Positions 51,001 to 61,499 are shown, counted from the first letter of the stretch. The stretch: DNA of 64,000 bases from Pocillopora verrucosa (GCF_036669915.1 NC_089324.1:248001-312000), one strand, 5' to 3'. Notes: generated by a model from the sequence alone, not told the origin. Translations and numbers: made by a program.

Positions 51001-53922
51001 GGACTTCACCAAAATTTAAATCTAATTCATCCTTGGTTGTGAACTCAGTAGGAGTGTTCTTGGTCTGCCTGGATATGCTGGCTACAAGATGGGGAAATTT
51101 ACCTGATGTGGGAGATGAAAAATAAGTTCAAAGGATGATAATGCAACCACTGATCAAGAAAACAATATGGCTTGGGGACATGCTGTGGCCTGATAGTTAG
51201 AATGCTGGACTACAGGTTGGTAGGGGTTCGAGACCTGGCTGGGTCAATGCTAGTTAGTGCACTGGACTGTAGGTTGAGAGGTCTGGGTTCAAGACCTGGC
51301 TGGTTCACCATGTTATGCAATTGAGCAAAACACTTTACTCCCACCACGCTTATCTCCATTCAGGAGTATAAATGGATGCTGACATTAATCATCAGGGAGG
51401 TCTGATGAAATGCTGGGGAGTAACCTTGTGATGGACTAGCATCACATCCAGGGAGGAGTAGTAATACTCCTAACTGCTTCATGTAAAGGAAGGTAGGATA
51501 GGCTTCTGCTGGGTGTGCCACTTGGCTCAAGTACAGACTTACCTAACATAATATGCTAGAAATGTATGTTGATCAGTTTACCTATTCCTTCCAATCTGAC
51601 ATGCTTTGTGAAAGGAACTTTTTGCTCAGCACTATAAGAACACACTGCAGTGCCTTCATAAACCAATGCTGCCTACAAAATAATGATCAGTAAAGGAATC
51701 AATACAAGATTCTGAGAGAGTTAAGGCATTGGAATCATTCAAAACTCCACATTGTAATCACCCAATACCCAATAATCAATGCACACCATAGACATCTTGA
51801 AACATATACCTTTGGGCTAAATGTCGCTTTGATATTGCATGATGTTTGTGGTGACAGAGTACCACTTTCAGGAACAATTGAAAATGGCTCCAACACTTTC
51901 CAATGGAAATTTGTTACCAGTTCACTGAAAAACAGGCAAAGAGAAAGTACAGTTGCTTGTCATCAATAATATTCCATAAAACAGAGAAGTAGCTAAAAAT
52001 TTTGTTTACATAGAAATATATATACACAACAGGTTAGTACTAAAAGCCTTGAGGATCTAATTCTTATACACTGTTATAAGCCTGAAAAAGGATTTTGATC
52101 AGCAAATGTTTTGCTTGTATCCAGTAGCTACATGTATATTTATCAAAAATACATATACCTGGTATTTGTGATTTGAAATACAACTTGCACACAGTCCTTT
52201 ACAGCACACATGTTGAACTTAAGTGATTCTGGTACTGCTATATCTGCTTTTGGTAAGACTGCTTTCATAGGAACTGAAAAAATTCCCTCCTAAACAAACA
52301 ACAGAGTAAAACACTGTAACATCAAAAAGCAAATTATAATAATCAAACAAATGCAGGACATCTTCGTAAGCAAATATATTTATAGTTTTTCATTAGTTTG
52401 TCTTTGCATTAAATATTTATCATGCCAGTAACATCCAAGCTGGGACTCAATTCACAGTAACTTACATTTGTTTCAAATTCTATGCAATCTTCATAATGTC
52501 CCTACAAAATAATAATGACAGATCTTGTAAAAACAAAAATGAAGCAACTGTTTCAACTAAGCTCTACAGATATTAAATCAACTCGGATAGTTTAAGAATA
52601 ACCACATTATATTATACCTTTTCAAGAGGTCTGAATGTAACAGGCAAAGTAAAGCTGGTTCCAGAGCTTAGCACAATTGGCTTAGGGTAAAGTGTTGTAA
52701 AAAATCTACTAGATGGAGACCTGGAAATAGAAATAATACAATGTGATAAGAGAGTAATGAAGGAACTGTTGGCTCAACACAGAGACGTGCATATGCATAA
52801 ACTTTTTCCACTTTTTTAATGCAAAGGGAAAAATGCTTAACTTACCCCCATGGCTAGACAAATAACAACTTTCTTTCCTTATTCAAAAAATTGTTCATGG
52901 TATTTATGTACTGATTAGTTGGAAGCTTCAACATCCTCTCCTCTGGCAACCCGTGGGAGTGGGGAATTTGAACCTTGTCTTGGTGGGGTGGGGTATTTCA
53001 ACTATAATTGTCCAGTCCTTCCAGCCAAATACATGTCTTGGAAATCAGAGTTTTAAGGTAAAGAGTCTGTTGTTGCCAGCAAATTGCTTAGAAAAAAAAT
53101 TAACATCATAAAATGATACTTACAAGCTAATAATCCTACAGAAGCACAAAAAACTAATACATGCCTTTCCTAAATTCTAAAACAAATGTTGATCATACAA
53201 AGAATACTACAACAAATTTTACTTGGGTAGGTCATTTGAAATCAACTCTGGCTTGGGAGTAGAGGGGGTGGAAAATGCTAAAAATCTAATTGAATCATTG
53301 CAGCATTTTAATTGAATAAGCTCTGAGGAGCAAAGTACTCACTTGTAGTGCAGCTTTTTAGTTTTAATCTGCACATTCTTAAGCACAATTTGCTGTGTGT
53401 ACTCTCCACCAGGCTCCCATCCTTGCCATGTGATGCTGTTGGCAACCTCTATTCCAAAATGATTGACACTTCGTTCTGTTTGTACTGGCATGGTGAAAAA
53501 TATAAGACCCTGTAACTGAAAAAGAAGTTAAGTTTGGTTAGGTATTGTAGTATGACAGCAGGTGGGGAAAAATGCAACACTGCAAAGGGTCAAAGAATGA
53601 TAAAAAGCAATCATACTAAATAATACTATAGCACAACACAACTACCAGGTGTTGGAGCAAGTTCTCACCATCATAGACATATGAATGTAACTTCTAGGAA
53701 ATGCAACAAACAAACCTGGTGGCTCCACCATTATATAAACAAACTCATCTCATCATGACTTATATTTTCAATCAATTTGCACTTCAATCCAATCAAAGAA
53801 GCCTTTCTGGCCTGGATTGCGCATATTTGCAGTCCTACAGTAAGCTCCAGTTTCGGTAGCGAATAGTATCTAGACATCGTGATCTGTGCATGCACCGAGG
53901 TGCACAATATACAATTTTCCAC
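33887..53922 (-). CDS. CFAP65: Cilia- and flagella-associated protein 65, 49 coding exons
   Basis: Large ciliary/sperm flagellum protein with repeated ASH/MSP-type beta domains. Exons high to low: 53839-53922, 53343-53515, 52618-52720, 52466-52501, 52159-52289, 51810-51924, 51582-51672, 50951-51102, 50746-50859, 50425-50533, 49823-49938, 48960-49109, 48808-48862, 48338-48411, 48088-48156, 47636-47731, 47455-47538, 47317-47371, 47087-47172, 46917-46970, 46292-46364, 46001-46065, 45562-45665, 44851-44899, 44470-44559, 44237-44290, 43864-43949, 43599-43683, 43316-43410, 43004-43067, 42522-42687, 42252-42380, 41661-41817, 41092-41160, 40769-40891, 40077-40161, 39878-39963, 39638-39704, 39236-39424, 38271-38384, 37784-37939, 37324-37458, 36837-36896, 36647-36703, 36176-36564, 35624-35740, 34914-35112, 34581-34735, 33887-34037. 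Phases close exactly: 1771 residues (human about 1925). Diagnostic strings include [37 protein letters not shown] and RVIALPP. Exon 1 and its start are the least certain. The human acidic E-rich C-terminal stretch is missing. Confidence 0.93.
35385..35590. mobile_element. MITE family B copy
   Basis: Starts 'caactcttaagatctgattg' and ends 'ctgggagttaaaagggttaa'. It lies in a CFAP65 intron near the 3' end. Confidence 0.6.
35927..36024. repeat. TC/CT dinucleotide microsatellite
   Basis: Nearly uninterrupted CT repeats of about 98 bp with a few CCC/TTT interruptions. It lies in a CFAP65 intron, reading as a GA tract on the coding strand about 150 bp after a donor. Confidence 0.95.
38487..38640. 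repeat. Dispersed repeat family C copy
   Basis: Matches 9535-9700 and 50043-50250 in 'tatgtgccactgg', 'tagtttattctctgg' and 'ccatcttagtca'. It lies in a CFAP65 intron. Confidence 0.6.
40898..41104. repeat. 102-bp tandem duplication covering a splice donor
   Basis: 40903-40998 and 41005-41102 are nearly identical ('atattcatcagcatgatttg', 'gacagtctgaggtgtt', 'cttacctgtgccttgtga'). The right copy contains the real donor of CFAP65 exon 34 (41092-41160). The left copy carries a second intact donor-like site in the intron. Confidence 0.85.
42796..42996. mobile_element. MITE family B copy
   Basis: Starts CCCTTTAACTCTGACAC and ends GGGAGTTACAGGGTTAA. It shares 'caatcagatcttgggagtta' with other copies. 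It lies in the intron beside CFAP65 exon 30. Confidence 0.65.
47853..48055 (-). mobile_element. MITE family A copy (reverse)
   Basis: Starts TTAATCCCTGAGAGTGAC and ends AGGGTGTAAAGGGTTAA. The interior matches the reverse complement of 3331-3542. It lies in a CFAP65 intron. Confidence 0.6.
48566..48775. mobile_element. MITE family B copy
   Basis: Starts AACCCATTCACTCCCAAGAT and includes 'gatcacctaataatctccta'. It ends with a degenerate GGGAGTTAAAG. It lies in a CFAP65 intron. Confidence 0.6.
50043..50250. repeat. Dispersed repeat family C copy
   Basis: Contains 'tatgtgccactggtccctc', 'agtttattctgtgg' and 'cccatcttagtcacttt', matching 38487-38640. A poly-C run follows at 50290. It lies in a CFAP65 intron. 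Confidence 0.6.
51160..51545 (+). mobile_element. tRNA-derived SINE with duplicated head
   Basis: Contains two tandem tRNA-like heads. Each has an A-box-like segment (tagttagaatgctggact, then gctagttagtgcactggact) and a B box (GGTTCGAGACC, then GGTTCAAGACC). A body follows with 'gagcaaaacactttactccc' and 'gatggactagcatcacatcc'. It is not a functional tRNA. It lies in a CFAP65 intron, antisense to that gene. Confidence 0.7.
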
Positions 53923-54289
53923 TTTGCATTGCTACTGCGCTGTATTCTTCCAAATGCAGGAGGCAATTTTCCCATCTCATCAGCTGAAGTTGTATTTGTA
54001 CAGTTCTCACCAATCCTTGAAGGAATATTGTTCATCATTTAGTTAAACAGCATCATTGAATGAACTCACCGACTAAATTAGAAAACCATTACTCTCTGCA
54101 TACAATAATCGATATTCTAGGCTGTTCTCGATGACAGTACACGAAAGATCAAATTCGCTCCAGATTTACAAAGATGGCGCCTACAAAGTTGTTGTTGAGA
54201 ATCACCGTAGTTACGAAATTACCATATTTGGCATAACTCGCTCCAGGTCTCTTGCTACATTTGACCTCGACCGCGAACATAAAAATATG
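53923..54289. promoter_or_regulatory. Divergent promoter region of CFAP65 and DAPP1
   Basis: The two start codons are 208 bp apart (53922 minus, 54131 plus), or 367 bp if DAPP1 begins at 54290. On the plus strand ACAAAGATGGCGCC (54168-54181) resembles the YY1 site AAGATGGCG, usually just downstream of transcription start. The ATG in that site opens a 20-codon upstream frame ending at 54235. Confidence 0.55.
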
Positions 54290-57200
54290 GACTCATCATC
54301 AAAGGAGAGTATAGAGGATATCCCGTAAGTTTTTTCATTTTAGCGCTGATTTCTAGTAATATAGAAGAGGATTAAGGCAAATAATCTCAAATTGATGTCA
54401 ATAGGACGGGATATCCAAATATACAACGAATGTGGTTAACGTTTACGAAATGCTCAAACTTTTGTAGTTCAGCATATTAAATCAGCTGTGATCTTTGCTT
54501 CTATTCTGTATTTTTTGCGATAGTTTGAATCACAGAGGTAAGATTGATGATCTCGTGTTGTTTTTCATCAGAGAGGCATTATTACTGACTGATCCTATGT
54601 TTTAATGCGATTTTAAAGCTTCTATATTGCGTTGTGCACAGATGTTGATATTGTCAGCTGTACATCTATTCTCCAGTCATGCATATATTTAACGCGGTTT
54701 CCAGGAGTTATAAAAACAAGTTCAGACAAGCAGCTGATGAGTACCTTATATCAGTCACCTGATAACTTGATATCTTAATCTATTAATCCTGATGATTTTT
54801 AAGTCAAGATCTTAGAGTTGATACCCCTAACTAATATTTAAACATTTGTTTTTTTGCTTTAGAAAGTACTGGGAGTATATTCGAAACTAGATCAGAAGGA
54901 CATTATTCTTTTATGGTATCTTCTCAATCATGAGCAGTCTTACTACACCTGTCTGAGTGACAGGAAAAAATTTCAAGTGAAAGAATTAACTCTCTTTTTT
55001 TGGTCTCAAGCCTTAATTTTTTGGGTTTGGTTTTAACTTTTATTAAATTCCTTATTTTGTTGAATTTGTGCTTTTGCACCTATGATGCAATATAAGTAAC
55101 GTTGTTGCCTGGGTAAGTGACAGCTTTTTAAAATTGAATACTGTCAATTTTTTTACATACTTTCTCTTTCCCCTCATCCTGATTTTCTGATCTTTCACAT
55201 ATGAAGTTTATGTTGTTGGGGTCTTTGACCATTATTCATAGTGCTCTTGCTCAATCCAAACAGATTCTCTTAAAAAACTGAGATCTCCTTTAATGAGGTT
55301 TCTGATCTTTATAGTATGACCTTAAAGGTAAATTCTGATCTGTCAGATGGTACCACGCTAACCTGACAAGGAATGGTGCCGAGGTGTTGCTGCTTGCTTA
55401 TGGCTGTGAAGGAAGCTATTTACTGAGACCAAGTAAAAACAACCCAGGGAACTACACTGTATCAGTCAAGTATGCTCTTAATTTGTAATGTCAATAGGTT
55501 TACCTAATGTGGCTGTTGTTCTTTTATTTTGTTTTCACAGGTTGTACAATTTTAGGCCCAGTCTTAATTAAGACACAATTTGATCTTGACAAATTATGGT
55601 GAATAATTGATGATTGTCTCTTTCTTTTAGGAGTGTTGATTCAGTAAGGCACTTTCCACTGGTTTATGATAAAAGAAAGTTTGTCTTTGGAGTTGGAGAA
55701 TTTTTTAATGTTGAGCAGCTACTGGAACATTTCCAGAATTTTCCAATCATTGCAGGAGATACAGGTTTGGTAATTTGTACACATCTCCATTTGAAATCAA
55801 TCAGAAATTAAAATCTACTTTTGTCTGTTATTTAATTCTTTGGCATTCATGTGAAGCCTCTTTCAACTTCTTAATCTCTTATGTATAATTATTGAAAAAA
55901 GGTTGGGTTTTTGGGGCATTAAATTTCTTCCTGACTGTCTAATTTTTATCAAGTTGATATTTAGACTGAACAAACAAGCATACCTACTAACATTGCTTAA
56001 TATTCAAAAGCTTTAAGGTGATACTACTGTTGGATTATGAAATCATAATAACAAAATAATGTAAACTGAATTGACCAGTATCTTGCTAATTTGATGATTG
56101 TCTCGTACAAACAGGTCAAGCTGTTACACTTGCTTATCCATATCCTTCTACGGTTAAGGAGCCATCAGTATATGAGGACATCACTAGACATGTAGTGCGC
56201 GGGAGCTCTTTAAAGTGTCACACCTTTTCCAACCCAATTTCACCTGAAAAGGTATCATCAGACATGGATTGGTCGGTGAGTAAAAAACAGTATGAAATGA
56301 GCAGTAATTCAATGTTTAGAAATGATTTAACCCCTTAACCCCTTAGGATAGCTAGCAGGTAATATCAGATTTGAATATTAAGCCCTGAGAATAAAGGAAA
56401 TGATAACCAATTATATTAGCTCTCAATGGTTAGACAAATTCTTCTTGACAGCACCATAGGAAATATATAGAGGATAGAATGGAGAATATGCACACTGATG
56501 TTAGGGTAGAAAGGAGAATATGCACACTGATGTTAGGGTAGAAAGGAGAATATGCACACTGATGTTAGGATAGAATGGAGAATATGCACACTGATGTTAG
56601 GGTAGAAAGGAGAATATGCACACTGATGTTAGGGTAGAATGGAGAATATGCACACTGATGTTAGGGTAGAATGGAGAATATGCACACTGATGTTAGGGTA
56701 GAAAGGGTTATGGTCCAAGGTTTGCAGCAGAGTTCATGTAGAAAGTTAAGTATTAGAGTTTTCATTATTTTTTAATGGGATTGCTCTAATATCCAGTTAT
56801 GTAGGGAAAAAAATTGTCAGTAAATTTTTTCATTGTGATTTGTAGGTTGCATCAAAGGAAGGATTTCTTACCAAAAGAGGAGCTGTTCATAAGGTAAACA
56901 TTCTCATCATAGATTCATTTATTTGTTTTGAAATGTTTGATAGAAGAAAAAAAAATCACTCTTCATTTGTTTCTTATGGAGGAAAGTCTATGAAAGTACC
57001 AAAGACTCAATAAATAAAATGTAAAAGTAAACATTCAAATTTATCTATCAATTCAGAAAAGTAGTCAAATCACACTATTTGATTATGAAACCATGTTATT
57101 TTCTTGTAGAACTGGAAGAGACGGTGGTTTGTTACAAATAGATATATGCTTCAGTACTATAACCAACGAGGGGTAAGGATTGTGTGTAGTAGCTATTATG

Positions 57201-59135
57201 CATGTTGTGGTATTGGTGCACATTGGTTAAAGTTTATACTATTTTTGCAACTACTACTACTAGATATATTATGTTTAAACTCTCAAGGTGGTTACAGTAA
57301 TTTAATAAACCTTTAATTTTTAATGTACAGTGTATGATTGCTCTTGCTAAAATTGGCACTCATTCTTGATCAACACACTTGAAAGGAATATCTAAATATA
57401 AACTTCAACTGCCTCTTTGCAGGATAAGAAACCTTTAAGAGTACTTGACCTCCGCCTAGCAGAAGAAGTCTTTAAAAATGACACATGTGGAAAGCCTAAT
57501 GCCTTTAGGTAATTTGTTAAGAAGAGGAAATTGTAATGTTGATTACATGTATAGCACAGAAACTTATCCATCAGGTATTTTTTAGTTAACAAACCAGGAT
57601 AGTTGATGTGAATTTGAGTATTAGTGGAGAGTCATACTGTTGGGGGTTAACCCTTTAACTTCCAAGATCTGATTGCTAATTCTTCCCTCCAGCTACCACA
57701 CATTTCCTTGTAGATTAGTTAGGAGAATTTGATTTGTTGATCAAGCTAGTTAACAACTTTTACCCCATTAGTTTGAGTATTCTCATCACCTGTTTGCTGG
57801 ATTTGAAACAAAGATTCCTTTCATAAATGAGCCTTGTTTACCCTGACCTGTTGTGCTTTGTTTTTTTTTTTATTTCATCTACCACTGATAAAAATTTGTG
57901 AATTTTTTTTTTTTTTAGCTTAGTTTTCCCAGACAGAACGTTTTTTCTTTATGCTGACTCTGTGCGGGAAATGCAAGAATGGATTGAATTGCTCAAATGG
58001 AAATTGGTAATTTTCTTTTGTGTGAAATGTGTTTGTTCTTCAGTTTGGTTGTATTAATTACCTGATAAATCTGACAATTCTTATTACTAGTTTGCTGGGT
58101 AATGCGTGAATTTTAAAGGGAGGTCACATTTTATCCTCTTTGTGGAGTTAAACAGTTACTGGATACAGTCATTTCTAATTGTAAGATTGAGACTGCATCT
58201 GTAAAGTTACATGCAGCAGCAACCCTTATCGAATGTGATTACTTTCTTACCATTTTTTTATACAGAAAAGAACATTATTTTTAGCCAAGACCACATTTTG
58301 TAGAGTTGTATTGTTGTAGTTCATTTTGTTCCATTTGAGTGATAAATTGATGGTACAGAATTTGATAATACAATAATTTCAGCTTCTGTAGGGTTTCCTC
58401 ATTGCACCCCTCAAAATTGCTAATATTACTTAACTGCTTTAAATTTGAATAAAAATGATAGTCACTGTGATCTCTGTCATCTTTGATATAATTATGAATT
58501 CTATGGCCTCTGTAAACTTCCATCTTTTTATGTTATGTGGAAAAATAAATGTATGAATAATTTCAAATCATTAATTTTTCCTAACAGAATAAAGTGAAGC
58601 TAAAAACTCGCTGTGGTAAGTATTTTGTAGCAAGTGCCATGATAATGAAGATGTATCTTCTCTATGCCCACCTTGGTAGGCCTTGTACTGAGTGTAAGCC
58701 TGCCGGGGGCAGTGTGGCTGTGTGGTGCAGTCGCTAGTCTTGTAATCTGGTGGTCTCAGGTTCAAACCCCCCACCTTGCTACTTACTGGATTTATTTTCA
58801 GTTGCCCTGTTTATGGCTAACTGGTCTGCATCCTGCCAACTGGGGTTCCTAAACACTAATTTTGATGTTTATTTACTATGTTTATTTCCAATTTGTTTGA
58901 ATCAATTTTTTTCTAACTTTGTAATTGCACTGAGACTTGTGAAATGAGTTATAAGAATGGCTTTGTTATTACTAGTATTGTTATTATTATCATTATTATT
59001 AGTTTCCCTAAAGTATACTCATCACACAATGTTTCTCTTTCTGTATGGTGTATTACACATTTTATGTTCATATTGTTCTCCACATACAAAGTTGTTATAA
59101 TATTTATTTTTTTGTTGTTTTCAGACACTTTATAA
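54131..59135 (+). CDS. DAPP1: DAPP1/Bam32-like SH2-PH adaptor, 10 exons
   Basis: SH2 plus PH adaptor that binds PI(3,4,5)P3 and PI(3,4)P2 at the plasma membrane downstream of PI3K. Exons are 54131..54324, 55347..55469, 55631..55764, 56115..56275, 56846..56893, 57110..57172, 57423..57508, 57919..58006, 58588..58615 and 59125..59135. Phases agree and give 311 residues (human 280). The SH2 domain begins WYHANLTRNGAE (66), with the phosphotyrosine-binding Arg in GSYLLRPS (92). A linker tyrosine in EPSVYEDI (170) matches the EPSIYESV site phosphorylated in vertebrate DAPP1. The PH domain runs about 205-300, with KEGFLTKRG and NWKRRWF carrying the basic phosphoinositide-binding residues. The start may instead be 54290 (MDSSSKESIEDIPWYH, 258 residues), which would put the YY1-like site and a small upstream ORF in the 5' UTR. 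The final exon encodes only DTL before the stop. Confidence 0.9.
56329..56709 (-). mobile_element. MITE family A copy (reverse) carrying a 32-bp tandem array
   Basis: A reverse family A copy (CCCCTTAGGATAGCTAGCAG ... AGAAAGGGTTA) in DAPP1 intron 4. The array is described separately. Confidence 0.65.
56482..56706 (+). repeat. 32-bp tandem repeat, 7 copies
   Basis: The unit gagaatatgcacactgatgt and following ttagggtagaaag repeats at 56482, 56514, 56546, 56578, 56610, 56642 and 56674. Copies differ only at aaag/aatg and ggg/gga positions. The unit equals the terminal 32 bp of the MITE family A end. Confidence 0.95.
57647..57800. mobile_element. MITE family B copy, truncated
   Basis: Starts TTAACCCTTTAACTTCCAAG then GATCTGATTGCTAATTCT. 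It lacks the right end and stops near 'cctgtttgctggat'. It lies in DAPP1 intron 7. Confidence 0.6.
58700..59010 (+). mobile_element. tRNA-derived SINE with ATT-rich tail
   Basis: The head has 'ggctgtgtggtgcagtcgct' and a B box GGTTCAAACCC (58759-58769). The body follows to 'tataagaatggctttgttatt' and ends with (ATT)n near 58977-59003. It lies in the last intron of DAPP1, sense orientation. Confidence 0.7.
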
Positions 59136-60418
59136 AAGTGAAAGGAGGTAATTAGCTAGCAGACATCAAAACACTTAGGAAGTTTAAAATATTCAGTACA
59201 TACTATAGCTAAGTTATTATGTAAATATTGTTCTCAGAGTTTTTTATATACTTTTGTAAACATTTAATACATTTACTTAAAAGTGATTTTGAAAAAAGTT
59301 AATATTTCCTATTTACACAGACATCTATTGATTAACTATCTGTTGCACTTAAGTGCAGTTTTTACAATAAGAAAAAGAATGTTAAAATTTTAAAATAAAT
59401 TCTAGAATACACTCTAAAATGTGGTTTGATGATGACAATAACATGGTGACATGATGATGGTTTGACTTTTCAAGGTAGATTATTGATCTTGTGGGGGCAC
59501 TGATGTGCTGGGTACAAAAATCAGAGCCCTCTTTTAACCAGATTTTTATCATTCTTAGGATTAAAGGGTTAATGCCATAAACTTCCAGTCTGTCTACTTA
59601 CACCCAATGGTCACCATATCTTCATTATTTGCAGGGTGGGAAATTTTTTATAGATTACTCGTATTTGCTTACTTAGCTGTATGCTACAATCTGCAGGTAT
59701 TGCCACATGTATTATAAAAATTATTGTTACTGTGTATATATACATATTTTAGAAAGATAATATATTAAACAGTTGTTTTGAAATCTGACTTGTGATAAGT
59801 CCCTCACTCTTATCCTTAAAGGTATGAATCTGTCTCATCACTATTTGTATATGTTGTGGTTCAATTTTATCCTTTGTTTAAATTTTATGTTCTTTTGATT
59901 TTGGGTATTGTAATGTATAATAATGAGTTTGAAACAAAGGAAAATAAAATTTGAACCAAGGAGAAAATTGAACCACAACAATATTTATTTGGTCATTTGA
60001 AGAATTTGCTCCTCATAAGCTGTTTCTAAGCAATTCACTCAAGAGAAGCCTAGTGTGATTGGCCATTTCCTGTTTAGGACATTGACTGTCCCCCTGTCCC
60101 TATTGATGTTACCCTGCGATACTTCTCGACTACGAAGACAACAATAAACAACTGTTATAGCATACAAACAACCTCTCATTATGTTGTTGCTGTTGGACGA
60201 GGATCTCGAGCCCCATTTGGGTAGTTCTCTTGGGATGCTTTCTCGGTCTAGTAGCAATGAGTAGGTTATAAATTTATCCAACTAACGTAATGCTAAATCC
60301 CTCGCAATGGGAAAAGAAAAAGTCGACAAATTAAGTCCATTACATATTGGTCTCGAGCATCAATATAGGTAACTTATTTTCAGAAGTAGTACCAATCTCC
60401 AGTGTGTTCCAATTTGCA
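59136..60418. other. Convergent region between DAPP1 and FBXO48
   Basis: No exon with good support. It holds the two 3' UTRs, an AATAAA near 59394 and a short inverted-repeat element at 59852-59980. An 80-codon minus-strand frame at 60039-60281 has no recognisable homology and is treated as FBXO48 3' UTR. Confidence 0.45.
59852..59980. mobile_element. 129-bp short inverted-repeat element
   Basis: The left arm tgttgtggttcaattttatc continuing ctttg (59852-59876) pairs with the right arm 59934-59980 (ending gaaaattgaaccacaaca). Imperfect arms of about 45 bp flank a loop of about 40 bp. Small foldback MITE-like structure. Confidence 0.65.
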
Positions 60419-60796
60419 TTATGTACTTCGGCTGACTTCCATATCCAGAATATGCCCCCATGTGTCGGCACTCAGTGGTCCAAGGTGGTTAATATCACTA
60501 GGAAGTTCGTCGAGTGCTTTTGTTTGACTGTATCTTCCCTCAAGCCATCGCTTTTTTACCAGATTTGTCCCGTAATTTCGGATGAAAATACTTCGCCACC
60601 ACAAACCAGATTCAATGTCTTGCTTTATATCCTCTTGATTGAGAGAATAACATTTCCCCTTCCAAAGAAGATCGGAATTGTAAATAAAGTCATACCAGTC
60701 TTTACAAGTCTGTGATGCTTGACAGAGACTGTGTGTATCCAAGAAAGAAAATATTGCTAAAATCATTTCAGGTGGAAGTGAATTAAAGTCGCACAT
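60419..60796 (-). CDS. FBXO48: F-box only protein 48-like, single exon
   Basis: F-box proteins are substrate adaptors of SKP1-CUL1 ubiquitin ligases. The 125-residue protein has the F-box at about 7-46 (LPPEMILAIFSFLDTHSLCQ, TCKDWYDFI, SDLLWK). The family-typical tail follows: ESGLWWRSIFIRNYG, KRWLEGRYS and ADTWGHILDMEVSR. These match human FBXO48 (ESGYSWRVILLRNYQ, HEWLSGRYS, ADTWGEILEAELE). The human protein is 155 residues; the difference is a missing N-terminal extension. No intron interrupts the coding region. Start at 60796 is the first Met of the open frame. The gene is divergent from TMX2, with 703 bp between start codons. Confidence 0.9.
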   Translation of the reverse strand: MCDFNSLPPEMILAIFSFLDTHSLCQASQTCKDWYDFIYNSDLLWKGKCYSLNQEDIKQDIESGLWWRSIFIRNYGTNLVKKRWLEGRYSQTKALDELPSDINHLGPLSADTWGHILDMEVSRST

Positions 60797-61499
60797 CTTA
60801 CAAATCTGACGCTTTTGATTTCTATGGAATCAGGTGTCATGAAAGGCGCAAATCAAGGTGTATTTTAAAGATACCATGTTGTACATCGAAACGACTTCGA
60901 TATTGTTTTGTTTCGCTTTGTTTACACGCGTACTCTTCCCTCAGCTGATCACTACAATAATAACAGCAGTTTCTTGGTCAGCGGTTTTTAAAAATAAAAT
61001 TTTGGAATATTATTAAATATGGAATGGACTACACAGCTCTGTGAACGGTAGAACTCATAGCGATCTAAATTTTTTTTCTTCAGTCTTTTTTATTATCAAA
61101 ATTACCAGCTAATCTTCTTCCCTGTAAAATAAGCTCCGGTTTGGATTCCGATGGGGACTATCTCTTTAATAAAGTCTTTCGTGCTAATACCCACTAGGGC
61201 TAACACTAGTGGTCATCTTTTGATCTCTCAATGGAATTTACTTCAAGAGAAGAGCGCTGTCATTGGTCTTACGTGTTTGTAGGTATTTAAAAAGTATTTA
61301 TCGAATTATTTTTGATATGATAGACCACCGGTAAGCGGTCACCGAACGGAGAAGCCTCGGTTTGGGTGTGAGGTCATCTACAGTCACGCAATGAGTTCAG
61401 CGGTAATTTTGGAAAATTGACACCAATATTAGATCAGTTGACGGTGATGAATATTCTGATATTCAACAAGAAAATCACTGTTTAAGCTAGAAAAAAAAA
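60797..61499. promoter_or_regulatory. Divergent 5' region of FBXO48 and TMX2
   Basis: 703 bp with no exon. It is presumed to hold both promoters and 5' UTRs. No TATA box or repeat element was recognised. Confidence 0.45.

Noticed and set aside
51170-51310. tRNA genes
   Set aside because: A and B boxes are present but the acceptor stem and cloverleaf do not close, and a SINE body follows.
60039-60281. 80-codon minus-strand frame downstream of FBXO48
   Set aside because: No recognisable motifs and no splice link to FBXO48, whose own stop is at 60419. Treated as 3' UTR.
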